NCBI GenBank assembly: GCA_018702955.1
Contig: JABJEK010000053.1
Span: 1-58,428, forward strand
Length of the DNA stretch: 58,428 nucleotides
Reading direction: 5' to 3'
Source: Rhodospirillaceae bacterium
Lineage (GTDB): Bacteria; Pseudomonadota; Alphaproteobacteria; UBA6615
Program-made: the position numbers and the translations under genes
Shown: positions 26,064-34,640 of the stretch, piece by piece
Position numbering within the stretch: position 1 is the first letter of the stretch
Layout: each line of letters starts with the position of its first letter
The notes under the pieces: model-generated
What the model was told of the DNA's origin: nothing
Databases searched by the model: none
The model's input: only the letters and a program-made list of their open reading frames with translations

Positions 26064-26825
26064 ATGGACGTCAACGGACTTGCAGCGGTTATCACCGGCG
26101 GCGGCTCGGGCATCGGTGCCGAGGTCGCGCGTCATTGCGCCAAGGCGGGCATGAAAGTGTCCCTGCTCGACGTCAACATGGACGGCGCCAATGCAGTCGC
26201 CGACGAGATCGGCGGCACGGCTGTCGAATGCGACGTCACCAGCGCCGAGAGCGGCGAGGCGGCCATCGCCGCTGCGCGCGACGCCAACGGGGTCGGTCGA
26301 TTACTGGTCAACTGCGCGGGCATCGCCACGCCGGGCCGGATCGTTGGCCGCAATGGGCCCCTGCCCCTCGACATCTTCAACGCGGTGATCCAGGTCAACC
26401 TGGTTGGCTCGTTCAACATGATGCGCCTGTTCGCCGCCGACCTGGGCGATGCCGACACTTTCGAGGACGGCGAGCGTGGCCTGATCGTCAGCACCGCGTC
26501 CGTGGCCGCGACCGAAGGCCAGATCGGCCAGGCCGCCTACGCCGCGTCCAAGGGCGGGATCGTGTCCCTGACCCTCGTGGCGGCGCGGGAGTTCGCCGCA
26601 CGCGGCATCCGGGTCAACACCATCGCGCCGGGACTGATCGACACACCGATGATGGCGGGCCTGCCCGACGAGGCCCGCGCCAGCCTGGCCGAGCAACCCG
26701 AGTTTCCCAAGCGGCTGGGACGCGCGGACGAGTATGCGAGCCTGGTCCTGCACATGTGCGAAAACGTGTTGATCAACGGCACGGTGCTGCGTCTCGACGG
26801 CGCACTGCGCATGGCCGCGCGGTAG
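26064..26825 (+). CDS. SDR family oxidoreductase (HSD10-like)
   Basis: This 253-residue short-chain dehydrogenase has the NAD site TGGGSGIGAEVA, the NCAGIA motif and the catalytic Ser (STASVAA), Tyr and Lys (YAASKGG). The acidic LLDVNMDGA after the second strand favours NAD(H). Overall layout resembles 3-hydroxyacyl-CoA dehydrogenase type 2 (HSD10), which oxidises beta-hydroxyacyl-CoA or steroid substrates. AGGGGA precedes the ATG at 26064. The second alpha/beta hydrolase follows 4 bp later, implying cotranscription. The exact substrate is not known. Confidence 0.92.
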   Translation: MDVNGLAAVITGGGSGIGAEVARHCAKAGMKVSLLDVNMDGANAVADEIGGTAVECDVTSAESGEAAIAAARDANGVGRLLVNCAGIATPGRIVGRNGPLPLDIFNAVIQVNLVGSFNMMRLFAADLGDADTFEDGERGLIVSTASVAATEGQIGQAAYAASKGGIVSLTLVAAREFAARGIRVNTIAPGLIDTPMMAGLPDEARASLAEQPEFPKRLGRADEYASLVLHMCENVLINGTVLRLDGALRMAAR

Positions 26826-26829
26826 CCAC

Positions 26830-27903
26830 ATGTCGCCCGATCACCAAATGGATCCGAGAGTCGCAACGGCGCTAAGCCACTGGGCGCCGCGGTTTGTCGC
26901 CAACGGCGTACCCCTGACCGACTTCCAGGAAGTCACGGCGTCGATCGAGCGCTGGGACGACTGGTGCAGCGCCTGGTCCGCAAGGGCCGCAATCCATGAA
27001 GCGATGGGCCGTCAGGCCCTCGACGACGGCTATGAACTCAGCGCCGGCGAGCATCTGACCACGGCGGGGGTCTGTTACCACTTCGCCAAGTTCCTGTTCG
27101 TGAACGATCTCGATCAGATGCAGGCAGCCCACATGAAGGCTGTCGAATGCCGCCGTCTGGCGCTGCCGTTCCTGCAACCCGCGGGCGAACGCGTGATGAT
27201 CCCCTACGAAGGCTCGATGCTTGCCGGCATCCTGCGCAAACCCGCCGGCACGGACAGGCCACCGGTCGTGGTCATGGCGATGGGCCTCGATTCCTCGAAG
27301 GAGGAAATGGAATCCTATGAAAGCCTGTTCCTCGCGCGCGGCCTGGCGACCCTGACTTTCGACGGCCCGGGACAGGGCGAAGGCGAGTATGAGTTTGCCA
27401 TCCGCCACGACTACGAGGTGCCGGTTGGCGCCGTACTCGACTGGCTCGAACTGCGTGACGACGTGGACGCCGGCCGTGCCGGGCTGTGGGGTGTAAGTCT
27501 CGGCGGCTACTACGCCGCGCGCGCGGCGGCCTTCGAGCACCGCCTCAAGGCCTGTATCGGACTTTCGGGGCCGTATAACTGGGGCGCGGTCTGGGACAAT
27601 CTGCCGGACCTGACCCGCGCCGCGTTCCACGCGCGCACAAAATCCGCGTCCGTCGAAGAGGCCCGCGACAAGGCACACCAGCTGTCGCTCGAGGGTGTGG
27701 CGGAGAAGATCATCTGTCCGCTGTTCGTGCTGGCGGGGAAGCTCGACCGGCTGGTTCCCTACACCGACGCCGAGCGTCTGGCGTCAGAAGCCTCAGGCCC
27801 CGTTGAGCTGCTGGTCGTCGAAGACGGCAACCACATCGCCAACAACCGGACCTATCGTTATCGGCTGCAATCGGCCGACTGGATGGCGGACCAGCTACGC
27901 TAG
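26830..27903 (+). CDS. Alpha/beta hydrolase, 2,6-dihydropseudooxynicotine hydrolase-like
   Basis: This 357-residue hydrolase has an extra all-helical N-terminal region of about 115 residues before an alpha/beta fold, as in the FrsA/DUF1100 group and 2,6-dihydropseudooxynicotine hydrolase, a C-C bond-cleaving enzyme of nicotine catabolism. The nucleophile elbow is GVSLGG with Ser223; [12 protein letters not shown] contains the conserved loop, and the acid and base are probably AGKLDRLVP and [10 protein letters not shown]. It follows the SDR gene closely. Its 3' end overlaps the convergent pterin dehydratase gene by 9 bp. The chemistry is inferred; the substrate is unknown. Confidence 0.82.
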   Translation: MSPDHQMDPRVATALSHWAPRFVANGVPLTDFQEVTASIERWDDWCSAWSARAAIHEAMGRQALDDGYELSAGEHLTTAGVCYHFAKFLFVNDLDQMQAAHMKAVECRRLALPFLQPAGERVMIPYEGSMLAGILRKPAGTDRPPVVVMAMGLDSSKEEMESYESLFLARGLATLTFDGPGQGEGEYEFAIRHDYEVPVGAVLDWLELRDDVDAGRAGLWGVSLGGYYAARAAAFEHRLKACIGLSGPYNWGAVWDNLPDLTRAAFHARTKSASVEEARDKAHQLSLEGVAEKIICPLFVLAGKLDRLVPYTDAERLASEASGPVELLVVEDGNHIANNRTYRYRLQSADWMADQLR

Positions 27904-28188
27904 AGAAACGCTGTCCATGAATGTGGCGAGTTCGATGTCGAGCGCGGTCAGGCCGCCGGCATCATGGGTCGATAGCGTCACCTCGACCCGGTTCCAGACA
28001 TTGAACCATTCAGGATGATGGTTCATCGCCTCGGCCTTGAGCGCGGCCCGGGTCATGAACCCGAACGCCCCGTTGAAATCGGCGAACTGGAACGTCCTGG
28101 TGATCGCATCACGGTCTTCGGCCAGGGCCCAGCCGTCGAGCGATGCCAGGGCCGTGTCACGCGCCGCGCCTTCGAGTTTCTCTGCCAT
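27895..28188 (-). CDS. Pterin-4a-carbinolamine dehydratase
   Basis: This 97-residue protein dehydrates 4a-hydroxytetrahydropterin, regenerating the pterin cofactor of aromatic amino-acid hydroxylases. The signature with its catalytic histidines is clear: [18 protein letters not shown], followed by [19 protein letters not shown] five bases before the ATG at 28188 fixes the start. No phenylalanine hydroxylase gene is nearby, so the partner lies elsewhere; some relatives serve molybdopterin-related roles instead. Confidence 0.93.
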   Translation of the reverse strand: MAEKLEGAARDTALASLDGWALAEDRDAITRTFQFADFNGAFGFMTRAALKAEAMNHHPEWFNVWNRVEVTLSTHDAGGLTALDIELATFMDSVSLA

Positions 28189-28274
28189 CGCGGCCTCCTG
28201 TAGATTTATCAACTGTGGGCAGCAAACCTGACGGCGCTTGGCGTTGGGATCAAGGGTCCCTATATGATGGCGTC

Positions 28275-28682
28275 ATGGCTGCCACCGGAAGATACGAATC
28301 GTCCCCGACCCTCGTGGAACTCGAAGCAATCGCCGGTGAGGCGTTTGCGACGATCCCGCGCACACTTTCGCGCCATGTCGCGGATGTCGCCATCCACGTC
28401 GTCGATTTCCCCGACGATGAGACGATGGAAGCGATGGAGCTCGAAAGCCCCTTCGACATCCTCGGCCTGTATGTGGGCGTCAGCCTCGACCGGAAATCCG
28501 TGTCGGATGTGCCGAGCGACATCGACCGCATCTATCTCTATCGCCGGCCGCTCCTCGATTACTGGTGCGAGACCGGAGAGAATCTGTACCACCTCGTACG
28601 CCACGTGCTGATCCACGAGATCGGCCATCACTTCGGATTCTCCGACGACGATATGGAACAGATCGAGGCCAACCCGGGCTAA
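28275..28682 (+). CDS. Zincin-like metallopeptidase family protein
   Basis: This 135-residue protein carries a zinc-metalloprotease motif HEIGHHFGFSDDDME near its C terminus, with two histidines and a following acidic run supplying the third ligand in the zincin-like (DUF1025-type) family. Before it lie FDILGLYVG and IDRIYLYRRPLLDYW, conserved in these small cytoplasmic proteins. The ATG at 28275 is chosen for family length; an upstream in-frame start would overlap the pterin dehydratase region. No proteolytic target is known. It is convergent with the UDG-like gene, sharing 4 bp. Confidence 0.85.
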   Translation: MAATGRYESSPTLVELEAIAGEAFATIPRTLSRHVADVAIHVVDFPDDETMEAMELESPFDILGLYVGVSLDRKSVSDVPSDIDRIYLYRRPLLDYWCETGENLYHLVRHVLIHEIGHHFGFSDDDMEQIEANPG

Positions 28683-29281
28683 AGCCCGATCGCTTTGAGG
28701 CGTTTTTTCAGTTCCAGCAGAAGCTCCGCGGTGAACCACGGGTTCTTCTTCTCCCACGAAACTGTCCGCCAGCTCGGATGGGGAAGCGGCAGCGTCGCCG
28801 GCCCATGGCCTCGCCAGTCCGCCACGGCGTCGGTCATCGTCCGATAGCCCGGTAGAAAAGACCGGATCGCATAACTCCCGACATAGAGCGTCAGCCGCAC
28901 ATCGGGCATCGCGGCCAGGATCGGTTCGTGCCAGAGCGGCGCGCATTCCGGGCGCGGCGGCGCGTCACCGCCCTTCGGCAGACGCCCAGGATAGCAAAAC
29001 CCCATGGGCATGATCGCCACGCGTTCGTCGTCATAGAAAACTTCGCGATCCATACCGAGCCAATCCCGCAACCGGTCACCGGACGGGTCATCAAACGAGA
29101 GCCTGCTGGCATGGGCCTTGGTACCGGGGGCCTGGCTGATGATCAGCAGGCGGGCGGATGCCCCCGCGCGAACCAGCGGCAACGGCCCGAGTGGCAGTCC
29201 GGCGCACGCCGTGCACGCGCGGGCATCGGCCAGAATGCGATCGAGAGAATCCTTAGCTTTGGACAAGCGCCTGGAGCTCAT
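28679..29281 (-). CDS. Uracil-DNA glycosylase family protein, FeS type
   Basis: This 200-residue protein belongs to the uracil-DNA glycosylase superfamily. The active-site loop appears as SQAPGT (about 49-54) and the second motif as PHPSW (about 167-171), which contains the uracil-contacting His. Four cysteines at 23, 26, 96 and 113 follow the C-x2-C, C-x16-C spacing of iron-sulfur family 4/5 enzymes. It would act in base excision repair. The N-terminal 29 bp overlap the sirtuin gene, so translation is coupled. Relatives of this subgroup are often inactive on uracil, so actual substrate is open. Confidence 0.83.
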   Translation of the reverse strand: MSSRRLSKAKDSLDRILADARACTACAGLPLGPLPLVRAGASARLLIISQAPGTKAHASRLSFDDPSGDRLRDWLGMDREVFYDDERVAIMPMGFCYPGRLPKGGDAPPRPECAPLWHEPILAAMPDVRLTLYVGSYAIRSFLPGYRTMTDAVADWRGHGPATLPLPHPSWRTVSWEKKNPWFTAELLLELKKRLKAIGL

Positions 29282-29990
29282 CGACGAAGGTGGGCACGAT
29301 TTCGGTGGCCGGGCCGTAGCGCCCCTCCTGGAACAGGCTCGCGCCGAGGGATTCCTCTAGATTGAGTTCGACCGTGTAGGCGCCGTGGGTGCGCGCCTCC
29401 TGCACGAAGCCGGCCGCCGGATAGACATTGCCCGACGTGCCGATCGAGACAAACAATCCGCAACTGCCCAGCGCGGCCCCAATCCGGTCCATCTCCAACG
29501 GCATCTCGCCGAACCAGACCACATGGGGCCGCATCGTCCCCGTGGCCCCGCATTGGGCGCAGGTCATAGCGGTCTCGATGTTCCCAATCCCACCGACCAG
29601 GTCGCCGCATTCATTGCAGCGGGTCTTCGCCAGTTCGCCATGCATGTGGATCAGGTTCCGGCTGCCGCCGCGCGCATGCAGGTCGTCGATATTCTGTGTC
29701 ACGAGAAGCACGCCGCCCGGCCAGAACCCCTCGAGCGCACCCAGCGCCTGATGAGCCGCATTGGGCTGAACCTCGGCGTCGCCCATCTGGGCGCGGCGCA
29801 CATTGTAAAAGCCGAGGACCGCATCCGGATCGCGGGCGAAGGCCTGGGGCGTGGCCACATCCTCGATCTTGTGCTTCGCCCAGATCCCGTCCGGATCGCG
29901 GAAGGTCTGCAGGCCTGATTCCTTGGATATCCCCGCACCCGTCAGGATAACAATCGGATCGGACGGGGAAATATTCTCGCGAAGGCTCAT
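29253..29990 (-). CDS. cobB: NAD-dependent protein deacylase (sirtuin)
   Basis: This 245-residue sirtuin removes acyl groups from lysines using NAD. GAGISKESG lies at 18-26, TQNIDDLHARGG near 98, and the catalytic His in HMHGEL at 117. A zinc site is formed by C125, C128, C144 and C147. Y62 and R65 in FYNVRR match the Tyr-x2-Arg that gives class III sirtuins preference for succinyl/malonyl lysine. AGGAAAC precedes the chosen ATG at 29990; the longer open frame is unsupported. It overlaps the UDG-like gene by 29 bp, and ThpR lies 13 bp upstream. Confidence 0.93.
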   Translation of the reverse strand: MSLRENISPSDPIVILTGAGISKESGLQTFRDPDGIWAKHKIEDVATPQAFARDPDAVLGFYNVRRAQMGDAEVQPNAAHQALGALEGFWPGGVLLVTQNIDDLHARGGSRNLIHMHGELAKTRCNECGDLVGGIGNIETAMTCAQCGATGTMRPHVVWFGEMPLEMDRIGAALGSCGLFVSIGTSGNVYPAAGFVQEARTHGAYTVELNLEESLGASLFQEGRYGPATEIVPTFVDELQALVQS

Positions 29991-30003
29991 GGATGTTTCC
30001 TGT

Positions 30004-30546
30004 TCACGGGCGACCGAGCGGGTAGTCGGTTTCACGCGTGTAGATCGCGCCACCCCGGCCGAGGATCGACGAATATAGCGCGAATGACCCGACCGGAAAC
30101 GGCGGCGCGCGAAAGCCGCCATGGTCGGCCAGAAAGCCCGCGATCCGCGCGGTTCGTGTGTCGCGGCAGCGGGCCAGGGTGACATGGGGATGGAATTTTC
30201 GACCTTCCGGCGCCAGTCCGGCACGCTGGCAGGCAGTCTCGACCCGGGCCTGCAGGTGATCCAGCGCCGGGTCGCGTTCAACCCCGACCCATAGCGCGCG
30301 CACCAGACCACGCGATTCGAAGTGACCGACCCCGCTCATCGCCACTTCGAACGGTGGCGCATCGATCCGCGCCAGCGCCGCATCGAGATCGGCAGCGGTC
30401 TCCTCGTCCACCTCGCCGATGAAACGCAGGGTGATGTGGTGGTTCTCCGGTGGCACCCAGCGGGCACCCGGAATCTGCCCCCGCAGCCCAGTCAGGCGTT
30501 CACTGAGAATTTCGGGCAGGCTGATCCCGACAAACAGGCGAATCAT
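30004..30546 (-). CDS. thpR: RNA 2',3'-cyclic phosphodiesterase
   Basis: This 180-residue member of the 2H phosphoesterase (LigT-like) family hydrolyses 2',3'-cyclic phosphate to 2'-phosphate in RNA and ligates tRNA halves in vitro. The two catalytic motifs are present as HITL (H37, T39) and HVTL (H121, T123). Length and the N-terminal IRLFVGISLP strand are normal for the family. Its ATG overlaps the arylesterase stop by 4 bp and it precedes the sirtuin gene on the same transcript, giving a small RNA/protein-processing operon. Confidence 0.93.
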   Translation of the reverse strand: MIRLFVGISLPEILSERLTGLRGQIPGARWVPPENHHITLRFIGEVDEETAADLDAALARIDAPPFEVAMSGVGHFESRGLVRALWVGVERDPALDHLQARVETACQRAGLAPEGRKFHPHVTLARCRDTRTARIAGFLADHGGFRAPPFPVGSFALYSSILGRGGAIYTRETDYPLGRP

Positions 30547-31274
30547 TTTGCGTCGGTCTCCGACGCTTCCCGGGGAAGAGCATCTCGGACGAACGGCAGC
30601 AGGCGCGCGACGATGCGGTCCACCCCTGCGGCGTTGGGGTGTATCCCATCGGGTTGATTGAGGGATCGATCCGCCGCGACGCCTTCGAGAAAGAACGGAT
30701 AGAAGACAACACCGTGACGGACCGCAAGGCGTGGGAAAAGCGCGTCGAACGCCGCGGCGTATTCGCGGCCAAGGTTCGGCGGCGCCAACATGCCGGTGAA
30801 CAGCACAGGAATGTCGCGCGAACCGAGGGTTTTCAGAATGGCATCAAGATTCGCCTCGGTCTCCGTCGGATCGATCCCCCGCAATCCGTCATTCGCACCC
30901 AGTTCCAGAATCACCAGGTCGACATGATCGGGCAGCGACCATTCGAGCCGTGCGAGCCCACCGGCAGTCGTATCCCCGGACACACCGGAATTGACGACCT
31001 CCGCATCGATACCGCCCGCAAGCAGCGCCGCCTGGAGACGCACGGGAAAGGAATCGGCTTCGTCGAGGCCGTAGCCCGCCGACAGGCTGTCACCGAAGGC
31101 GACGATCACCGGCTTGTCATCGGCTGCCACGGGCAATGCCGATAGGATCAGGAAAAGACACATTGTCGCCGATACGGCACACAGGGACTGTATCGCTCCG
31201 GCATTGATGATCCGAACCGCGCGGCCATATGTAGAAACAAGATAAGATGTCATCGGTCGAAGGCGAACCATCAT
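30543..31274 (-). CDS. tesA: Arylesterase/lysophospholipase (SGNH hydrolase)
   Basis: This 243-residue SGNH esterase is TesA/EstA-like. It acts in the periplasm on acyl esters or lysophospholipids. Blocks I (AFGDSLSAGYGL, Ser63), III (GANDG) and V (DGIHPN) contain the catalytic Ser, oxyanion Asn and Asp-His pair. A hydrophobic stretch ending in SALPVAAD around residues 38-52 is a signal peptide. The long open N terminus suggests a downstream start: Met8 (31253) or Met39 are alternatives, and no ribosome-binding site decides. As drawn, its first codon overlaps the start of the divergent ABC gene by 2 bp. The tesA/ybbA/ybbP arrangement is conserved in proteobacteria. Confidence 0.87.
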   Translation of the reverse strand: MMVRLRPMTSYLVSTYGRAVRIINAGAIQSLCAVSATMCLFLILSALPVAADDKPVIVAFGDSLSAGYGLDEADSFPVRLQAALLAGGIDAEVVNSGVSGDTTAGGLARLEWSLPDHVDLVILELGANDGLRGIDPTETEANLDAILKTLGSRDIPVLFTGMLAPPNLGREYAAAFDALFPRLAVRHGVVFYPFFLEGVAADRSLNQPDGIHPNAAGVDRIVARLLPFVRDALPREASETDAK

Positions 31275-32019
31275 GAAAGATCAGCCCGGAACGGGCCCAG
31301 CCACCCAGCATGGCACGGATGCGGCACCGATGATCGAACTCGCCGATGCCGAACTTCATTTGGCGAGTGCGGGGGGCAACGTCAACATCCTGCGCGGAAT
31401 CGATTTGTCGATCGCCGCCGGAGAAACCATCGGCGTGATCGGCCCGTCGGGTTCCGGCAAATCCACCATGATGATGGTGATCGCCGGTCTCGAGCGATTG
31501 ACTGGCGGCAAGGTAGCAGTTGCCGGCCGAGACCTTGCCGCACTCGACGAGGACGCGCTCGCCCGATTTCGCCGTGCGAATGTCGGAATCGTGTTCCAGG
31601 CGTTTCATCTGATTCCGACAATGAGCGCCTTGGAAAACGTCGCGGTACCGCTTGAGTTCGCGGGCAAAGCCGACGCCTTCGCCGTGGCGCGGGAGAGCCT
31701 CGAAGCCGTGGGCCTGGGACACCGCCTCGATCATTACCCCTCCCAGCTATCGGGCGGCGAACAGCAGAGGGCGGCTATTGCGCGCGCCTTCGCGCCCCAA
31801 CCCAGGCTCCTGCTTGCCGACGAGCCCACGGGCAATCTCGACGGCGAGACCGGGGCATCCATCATCGAGACCCTGTTCGACCTGTCCGCCCGGCGCGAAA
31901 CGACCCTGTTGCTGATCACCCATGATCCGGCGATTGCGGCACGTTGTGGCCGGGTGGTCCATCTGCGCGACGGGCAAATCTTCGATGCACCGCCTGCCAA
32001 AGACGAACTGCCGGCGTGA
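31273..32019 (+). CDS. ABC transporter ATP-binding protein (YbbA/LolD-like)
   Basis: This is a MacB-type ATPase of 248 residues. Walker A GPSGSGKS is at about 57-64, the signature LSGGEQQR near 158 and Walker B LLLADEPTG next to it. Such ATPases drive extracytoplasmic mechanotransmission through FtsX-like permeases and do not pump substrate through the membrane themselves. Met20 (MIELAD) could be an alternative start. The permease follows immediately, its first possible codon (GTG at 32016) overlapping this stop by 4 bp. Linked to the divergent arylesterase gene, as YbbA is to TesA elsewhere. Confidence 0.92.
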   Translation: MKDQPGTGPATQHGTDAAPMIELADAELHLASAGGNVNILRGIDLSIAAGETIGVIGPSGSGKSTMMMVIAGLERLTGGKVAVAGRDLAALDEDALARFRRANVGIVFQAFHLIPTMSALENVAVPLEFAGKADAFAVARESLEAVGLGHRLDHYPSQLSGGEQQRAAIARAFAPQPRLLLADEPTGNLDGETGASIIETLFDLSARRETTLLLITHDPAIAARCGRVVHLRDGQIFDAPPAKDELPA

Positions 32020-32030
32020 ACAACCTGTCT

Positions 32031-34595
32031 ATGACCGAGCCAACAACCAACGACGTGTCCTGGCCGCTGGCAGCAAAGCTTGCACGCCGCGAATTGCGCG
32101 GCAGCCTGCGCAGCTTTCGTATATTCCTCGCCTGCCTCGCGCTCGGCGTGGCCGCAATCGCCGCCGTCGGATCGACCCGCGCCATGCTGGAGGAAAGCAT
32201 CAGTTCCGACGCACGTGAAATCCTCGGCGGTGACGTACTTGTCGACATCGTGCACCGCCCCGCGACCGAGGACGAACGCGATGCCATGGCCGCAGCCGGG
32301 ACAGTGGCCGGCAGCGCCGAGATGCGCGCCATGATTCGGGCCGGCGCCACATCGAATACCAGTTCCGGCACCCGCTCCTTGATCGAACTGAAGACCGTCG
32401 AAGCAACCTATCCGCTTTACGGAAACCTCGAGACCAATCCGGCCTTGCCGCTTACCGACATGCTCGGGCAACAAAACGGACTGTGGGGGGCCGCCGTCGC
32501 GCCCGAGCTCATCGACAAGCTGGGAATCGTCATTGGTGACAGCGTGCGGATCGGCGAGGCCAGCTTTGAGGTCCGCGCCACCATCCTGCACGAGCCGGAC
32601 CGGGTCGGCGGATCGGGCATATTCTCCCTAGGTCCCCGGGTTCTGATCGCCGGTGGTGCACTGGCGGAAACCGAGTTGATCCAGCCCGGAAGCCTCATTC
32701 ATTACAATTACCGGGTCCGCCTGCCCGACGAGACTGCACCGGCGGCATTCATCGCGGGCATCAACGCCGAATTCCCCGGTGCCGGCTGGCGCATCCGGAC
32801 CCTCAATGAATCCTCGCCCCGGCTCAGCCGCCTGATTGGCCGGGTCACCCTGTTCCTGTCCTTCGTCGGCCTGACGGCGCTGCTGATCGGCGGGGTCGGC
32901 GTGGCCAACGCGGTGCGAGCCTGGCTCGATGGCAAGACCGGAACTATCGCCACCCTCAAATGCATCGGCGCACCCCACGCTCTCATCTTCCGGATCTATC
33001 TGCTGCAGGTGATGGTCCTCGCGCTGGGGGGAATCGCCATTGGTCTTGTACTCGGCGCCGCGTTGCCGCTGCTCGCCGCTGACGCGCTCGCGACCGTTGT
33101 TCCCATCCGCGTCGCGACAGGGTTATTCCCCATACCACTCGCCACTGCCGCCCTCTTCGGGATACTGACGGCGTTGGTCTTTTCGGTCTGGTCGGTCGCG
33201 CGGGCCGGTGAAATCCCGCCCGCCGGTCTGTTTCGCGCGCTGGTCGCACCACCGCGGGGTCGGCCCCGGACGGTCTACATCCTGACCACGGCATTGCTGG
33301 CCGCAGCACTGGCGGTACTGGCAATCATCACCGCGTCCGATGCGGGCTTCGCCAGCTGGTTCGTGGCCGGATCCATCGGCGCAATGATTGCCTTCCGCCT
33401 CGCGGCCAGCGGGATCGCAAGCGCCGCGGCGCACATCAAACGGGTCCGACGCCCCGCCGTCCGTCTTGCCCTGGCCGGCCTGCACCGACCGGGTGCGGCA
33501 ACAGCATCCGTCGTCCTCTCGCTCGGCCTGGGCCTGTCGATGCTGATCACGGTGGCCACGATCGAGGGCAATTTATCGCGGCAGATTTCCGACGAGCTGC
33601 CGCGGGACGCACCGGCCTTCTTCTTCGTCGACATCCAGCCCCAGCAGGTCGCGCCGTTCGAGGCGCTGGTAGCCGATGTCGCGGGTGTCGAACGCAGCGA
33701 GCAGGTGCCGATGCTGCGCGGCCGGATCACCGCCATCAACGATGTGCCCGCGGCCGAAGCCAATATCGCCCCCGACGCGCGCTGGGTCTTGCGCGGTGAC
33801 CGGGGCATCACCTGGGCCGCCGAGGCACCACCCCACAACCCCATCGTCGCCGGCACGTGGTGGCCCGCCGACTACCGTGGCGACATGCTGGTCAGCATCG
33901 ATGCGCAAGTCGCGGCCGGGCTGGGCCTCGGCATCGGCGACACCATTACCGTCAACGTGCTGGGCCGCGCCTTCACGGCCACCATCGCCAACACGCGACA
34001 GATCGACTGGCAACGCCTCGCGATCAATTTCGTGATGGTGTTTTCACCGGGAATTCTTGAATCCGCACCGCGCATGCATATCGCCATCGTTCATGCCGAC
34101 CCGGCGGCCGAGGACCCACTGGAACGCGATGTCACGGATAGATTCGCGAACATCACCTCGATCCGGGTGCGCGCGGCCATCGAGACCGTGGCCACATTGG
34201 TCGACAACGTCGGGGCCGCCGTGCGCCTGACCACGCTGATCACCCTGGTCTCGGGCGTGCTGGTTCTCGCCGGTGCGATTGCCGCCGGACGCCGCCGTCG
34301 CATCTATGACAGCGTGGTCCTCAAGGTGCTCGGGGCCACGCGGCGGGACATCGTCACCGCCTATATTCTGGAGTATGGATTGCTGGGCCTCGTGACCGCG
34401 TTCATCGCGGCAATCGTCGGCAGCGTGACTGGCTGGGCCGTGGTGACCTGGCTGCTCGGGATTGACTGGACGCCCGAGCCGGTTGCGGTCATCGTCACCG
34501 CCGTGATCGGCACAATGATCACCGTCGGGGCCGGACTTGTCGGCACCTGGCGCGCGATAGGCCAGTCGGCCGCACCCTGGCTACGAAACGAGTAG
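32031..34595 (+). CDS. FtsX-like ABC permease (YbbP family)
   Basis: This is the permease partner of the YbbA-like ATPase, about 854 residues. The architecture is an N-terminal transmembrane helix (FRIFLACLALGVAAIAA), a large periplasmic domain of about 240 residues, a FtsX helical bundle (TLFLSFVGLTALLIGGVGVA and two further helices), a middle pair of helices, a second periplasmic domain and a last FtsX bundle (VRLTTLITLVSGVLVLAGA). The duplication of FtsX domains is typical of YbbP. An alternative GTG start at 32016 would couple it to the ATPase by a 4-bp overlap. It probably moves lipids or lipoproteins to the outer envelope or works with the arylesterase; substrate is unproven. Confidence 0.92.
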   Translation: MTEPTTNDVSWPLAAKLARRELRGSLRSFRIFLACLALGVAAIAAVGSTRAMLEESISSDAREILGGDVLVDIVHRPATEDERDAMAAAGTVAGSAEMRAMIRAGATSNTSSGTRSLIELKTVEATYPLYGNLETNPALPLTDMLGQQNGLWGAAVAPELIDKLGIVIGDSVRIGEASFEVRATILHEPDRVGGSGIFSLGPRVLIAGGALAETELIQPGSLIHYNYRVRLPDETAPAAFIAGINAEFPGAGWRIRTLNESSPRLSRLIGRVTLFLSFVGLTALLIGGVGVANAVRAWLDGKTGTIATLKCIGAPHALIFRIYLLQVMVLALGGIAIGLVLGAALPLLAADALATVVPIRVATGLFPIPLATAALFGILTALVFSVWSVARAGEIPPAGLFRALVAPPRGRPRTVYILTTALLAAALAVLAIITASDAGFASWFVAGSIGAMIAFRLAASGIASAAAHIKRVRRPAVRLALAGLHRPGAATASVVLSLGLGLSMLITVATIEGNLSRQISDELPRDAPAFFFVDIQPQQVAPFEALVADVAGVERSEQVPMLRGRITAINDVPAAEANIAPDARWVLRGDRGITWAAEAPPHNPIVAGTWWPADYRGDMLVSIDAQVAAGLGLGIGDTITVNVLGRAFTATIANTRQIDWQRLAINFVMVFSPGILESAPRMHIAIVHADPAAEDPLERDVTDRFANITSIRVRAAIETVATLVDNVGAAVRLTTLITLVSGVLVLAGAIAAGRRRRIYDSVVLKVLGATRRDIVTAYILEYGLLGLVTAFIAAIVGSVTGWAVVTWLLGIDWTPEPVAVIVTAVIGTMITVGAGLVGTWRAIGQSAAPWLRNE

Positions 34596-34640
34596 GGTTG
34601 AGAAACGAGCAACGCATTACCCAAGCAAACAGGATCAAGC

